Below are positions 60,001-64,000 of a DNA stretch of 64,000 nt, piece after piece. A program made the position numbers and the translations under genes. The stretch's first letter is position 1, and the number at the start of each line of letters is the position of its first letter. Where the stretch lies: NCBI GenBank assembly GCA_004352715.1, contig SCFE01000097.1, positions 91,545-155,544 on the forward strand, written 5' to 3'. The notes below the pieces were generated by a model. The model worked only from the letters and a program-made list of their open reading frames with translations, was not told where the DNA came from and searched no databases. Origin of the DNA: Hofstenia miamia (Eukaryota > Xenacoelomorpha > Acoela).

Positions 60001-63000
60001 ACAATGACATAAATCTTCGTCATTCTTAGAATATTAAGATTATAGCGTTAATGAATTATTTTGTTCAATGAGAAATCCGATTTTTGTAAAAATATACAAA
60101 TTCTTTACATACCAATTGCTCAGATAGTGATGCGGTCTAATGGTCATGGAAACAAGAACTACCCTAAAATATTTTACTTTCTGAAGAAAAACTATGTGAG
60201 CCACGTTCAGGCGCGCCATGTGCAATTCATGCGCAGGGTTCGTGCCGAAAACGACGAGAACAATTCTCTATCTTATGCAGTTTTCAGATGTGAACTATAT
60301 TCATTTTTCATGTGTTATAAGTGTTTAAAAATATTTAGAATAAACCATCACAGATTTTCAAAAGTTTCTAGCAGAATTGAATTAAATCTCTATAAATAAA
60401 TCTAGTTTTCTAGCAAGTAAAGAAATAGGGCATTGGAATGGAGGAGATGAGATTAAATGCCAGCATTCAAAAATTGAGTGTCGAGACTCTTATTCGCTTG
60501 TACACTATAAGTGCGTACTGGTGTTTTGCGGAATAGCACTCGCCCGTGGGCTCCAGTGAGCATGCCCGGGCTTGGTGAGTCTTGGGCGGCCGCATTTATT
60601 AAATTTTTCATAATCCACCTAGATTTTGTTGATGAATAATAGGTTTACTTAATTTTCCTTTTCTTGTTTGACTTTGCTCAATGTCCCTGGAACACGGTCG
60701 GTGTGATAAGATAAATTTAACAAATTTGAATTCCTATATTCTGATTTTTTATTTTATTGTTATTTTTTTAAATATTACTGCTAAGCTGAACGATTATGGA
60801 ATTGGGCATAGATTTAAACGCGCGAGTTTAGACTGCCTAAAACTACTACTGGGTGTGCCAAAAGTTTTGCCGGCAGCCGGGCCAATTTGTATCCGCCCTC
60901 AAATCACTAGAACGTACTTCTTGCGTGGTGGAATATACAAAGAAAATATTTTATAAATCACATGAAAAAAATCCTTTTTTTGCAGTGGTGGAATTGAAAT
61001 ATTTTCCTAGCGGTATGAAAAGTGGGTGTTTGAAACTTTAGAACGTCTTTTTTTTAGAAACTTAAATAGCATCAACGCTGAATATAAATTATATATTGAC
61101 AATATCGCATATTCAGAATTAAAATTTCCTTTGTGATATAGACGTCCCTGCAATGTGTTCAGATCAATTTTGATAAAGTAGAACTTGTATAATAATACCA
61201 GAGTTGTAGCGCTAAATTTTGGTAGGAAACCTTAAGAGCCATGTTTGTGTCAGATCGAGTTATTAAACATATATTGGGGCCGAATTGACATTTTTGGGTT
61301 CTTCTTTCAAACATTTTGTTTTTCTGCTTGTTGACACATCTGAGAAGAAAAATTTACTTTTAGATATTGATCAATGGATAATACATCACATACATGAAGC
61401 TGCAAACGCCTCTATTCAAAAATGTTTTTGTTATGATTCAGGATTGAATGTTGATCGTTGTTTTTTTAAGATAGAATTTAGAATGAATTAGCCCTCAAAT
61501 ATTATCCCTAATCCTGATTTGCTACAAGAATTGGGAAGTTTTCCGTTTTTAGCGACATCCTATTGGCTTTCTGGAAAATACATAAAAATCTGAACATTGT
61601 CTATGCTTGCAAGTCAAACTCATTTATCCCAAACAGTTGAGGCGTTAGAATTACTAAATTCCTATCATAAACTGGGAATTCTAATGCGGGCTTCTAGAAT
61701 TTTTATTTATTACGATATAATTTGTTTGCTTCATTTCTTGTTTTTGTAATTTTTTTCACAAAAAGCTTGACATTTTCATTCCCTTCTACGGTCATCACCA
61801 TCATCAAAAATATATAAAATATTTTTTATGATTATGCAATGACAGCAAAAAAAGTTAATGTTTTGAAAATATTTTTAGTAATATTTTTGTTATAATTATG
61901 TTGTTTTTACCTCTTTGTAATTATTCATTATTGAAAGTACTCTATTAACAGTAGAGATCATAGATTCAGGCCAAATTCAGGTTGGGCTAAAATGTATCAG
62001 CCCGATTCCATCCCTGATTGAGATTTTTTTGATTAATAAAATTATCATCAGCATTTCGATTAAACAGGATCTATACTATGCAGGTAAGTGAGGTCCTCTT
62101 TCCGAAATGAGACAATTCCCATCAACTAGGGTAGGGCCTGTGCCCGGCCCGTACCTATAAAAATATACCAGTTGGTTTATCCGTGCCCCTATCCTAAGGC
62201 CTTTATGCCCCTTGGAAAATATTCTTTAACTAAAATAACTTGACACAACAAGAAAATCTTCACCTCGGGATTATAAATGCATACTTAAACGGTTATAACA
62301 ACCATCAAAAAAGTTTACGTCAAAAACCAAGTTTAGAACTTTTGTTGACATCACTGAGAGCCATAAATAAGTCCAGCTTCAAGTAGATTTATCAACACGT
62401 TGTGTTAATTCATTGAGAAAATGTGTATCAAACCTTATAACTATAATGAACAATACATCAAACAGTAAAAAATACTTTATATGCAATATACGCTGCTTGT
62501 AAAATGCATTAATTCAATTCATACTAGGGTTGAGTTTGAAACAAAAATTGTCCTCCCCTGTACGGATTTATTCGGATTAACTGTCATATTTCAGGAGTTG
62601 TAATTTCTCATATTTTTCATATAAAATTACTTCTGCAGGCATGTGTCAACTAGTAATTTATTATCTTCACACGTTCTTAATCTGCAAAGTTTTAATAAAC
62701 AAGATCTTCTCATTATTTGACTTATGAACAACAATAAATGGAAAAACACACTATGATGCAATCTTGTTACATTTCCCTAAGCAAAGTTTACTCGTATTTT
62801 TTTACCGGCAGTTTCAACGCATATTGATGACCCGCTTATAAGGAAATTAAATATTTATTGAAAGTAAACTAAAAAAGTCACTAAATGAGGAAACGCTTTT
62901 CAAAATTTTTTCTGTCTCGGAGCTAACATAAAATGCTTACATTTTCATCACTCACATATACTATCCACGGGCGTTTGTTGTAAATAGAAACCCCGGATGG

Positions 63001-64000
63001 AGCACATAGTATTATGTAACTTTTGATAGGATTGTGCTATTAACATCAAATTTGGGTTAAAATTACTTTATTTTATCTAAGTTAGGTATTTAAAAAAAAT
63101 TCATAATTTTTTTATCATGCGATGACGTCATGAAATATGTTAAAAATTGGGAAAAGTATGCAAAAATGGGATGATTTTCATAATTTGATGTTAAGAAGAT
63201 TTGAAAATGATAGTTGTATTTTGATTAGTTCTGATATAAAGAAGTCAACAATAGGAAGGAAAATTCACCTGGAAACAGATTTGAGACAATAAACCCGGAA
63301 AATGCAATTCAATATCGCCGCTTGTGCTTTATTATTTTTTTGCGTCGTTTCTGCAACTTACGCTTGCGCTTGACAATACGTTGCTTAAGATGGATAAGTG
63401 AAATCCCTCTGAATTCACCTACACCTGCAATATAAATGGTTTTTTATGACTTTTTGAATTTACGTGTAGGTAAAAATTGCAACTTAGTTATCTATAGTTT
63501 ATCAGAAAAATGAAGCCTAAAAAGTGCCGTAGGACTTACCAGTGTGAGGGGGCACCACTGTCACTACACCTACACCACTGATTAATGCTGTATTTAATTA
63601 ATTGAAATGATTATATAAATTGTAGGATTTCCAAGGTAAAACAGAATTGAGCAAATTATCCCATGTATTTCTTCCATAAATTAATGTTCAGATCTAATTT
63701 CTGTTGAAGAGATTTCAGTTTATCAATAGGCTATTGGAAATAATAAAAATATTTTTTTACAATGGTTTTTTATTCCCTCGGTGTAATCATTAAAATAAAT
63801 TTCAATTAACCTTATCAGTCAGCAATTCCCGCGCCCACAACCTGCTATTGTTGCTGGTGAAAGGCGTGGAATCATCGGATTTCAATACAAGTATAAATAA
63901 ACCAGCGTTTATTTATCAGCACACTTTCGTAATTCCCCGCCATTTTATAGATAATTATTTGGGAACGTTAATAGTCTAATTTTATGCACAAACATTGCTC
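57017..64000. other. No supported gene to the right edge
   Basis: The frames at 57946 (90 codons), 60061 (112), 60681 (91) and 61285 (68) lack recognisable domains, codon bias or splice context. A local GC-richer patch lies at about 60520-60600 (CGCCCGTGGGCTCCAGTGAG), and 58200-58950 has mixed composition; both are unexplained. Confidence 0.4.

Noticed and set aside
60061-60399. 112-codon plus frame
   Set aside because: No recognised domain, no codon bias and no splice context; an open run of this length can occur by chance in AT-rich DNA of this size.
1-64000. CRISPR array, rRNA, bacterial operons
   Set aside because: Spliced exons and animal transposons show a eukaryotic nuclear sequence; no spaced direct repeats of CRISPR type and no rRNA or tRNA structure was recognised by eye.

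Overview
The window looks like a draft scaffold from an AT-rich invertebrate animal nuclear genome. The evidence is long introns with GT...AG borders, (TA)n microsatellites, runs of N (two of exactly 1000), single-N contig joins, and many decayed transposons of the mariner/Tc1, hAT-MITE and LINE types. I cannot name the phylum. The receptor pore is closest to protostome RDL-type channels as I remember them, which weakly favours a protostome.

Two host genes are supported, both on the minus strand. (1) Positions 289-5644 hold the first seven coding exons (317 codons, phases consistent throughout) of an XPR1-type phosphate exporter: the whole SPX domain, TM1, TM2 and the conserved GINTYGW segment. 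The 3' part lies beyond the left edge. (2) Positions 23665-33634 hold an apparently complete eight-exon Cys-loop anion-channel subunit (about 440 codons): signal peptide, Cys-loop, chloride-type PAR motif before TM2, short cytoplasmic loop and TM4. Its pore is RDL-like, but loop B has lost the usual glutamate and reads more like GluCl.

Positions 7.4-19.1 kb form a mobile-element block: a minus-strand LINE with reverse transcriptase motifs, a Tc1 transposase fragment, a LINE carrying a C-terminal zinc knuckle and restriction-like endonuclease, and the most unusual object in the window. That object (10567-13305) is a compact unit with one A-rich reading frame of about 883 codons, broken by five stops (four of them TGA) and nearly filling the space between 18-bp perfect inverted repeats. 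I do not recognise the protein.

Positions 41-48 kb hold a near-identical 195-bp-spaced duplication, a deleted mariner with both TIRs, a 124-bp minisatellite, a LINE C-terminus and a Tc/mariner-like element cut by a gap. Three hAT-type MITEs (27.97, 54.07 and 56.83 kb) and one foldback element (inside an XPR1 intron) were found from their terminal inverted repeats. From 48.2 kb to the right end no gene could be supported.

Several exact duplications abutting Ns (9455/14284, 17049/18316, 41345/41540) look like assembly joins rather than biology, so structure across those joins should not be trusted.
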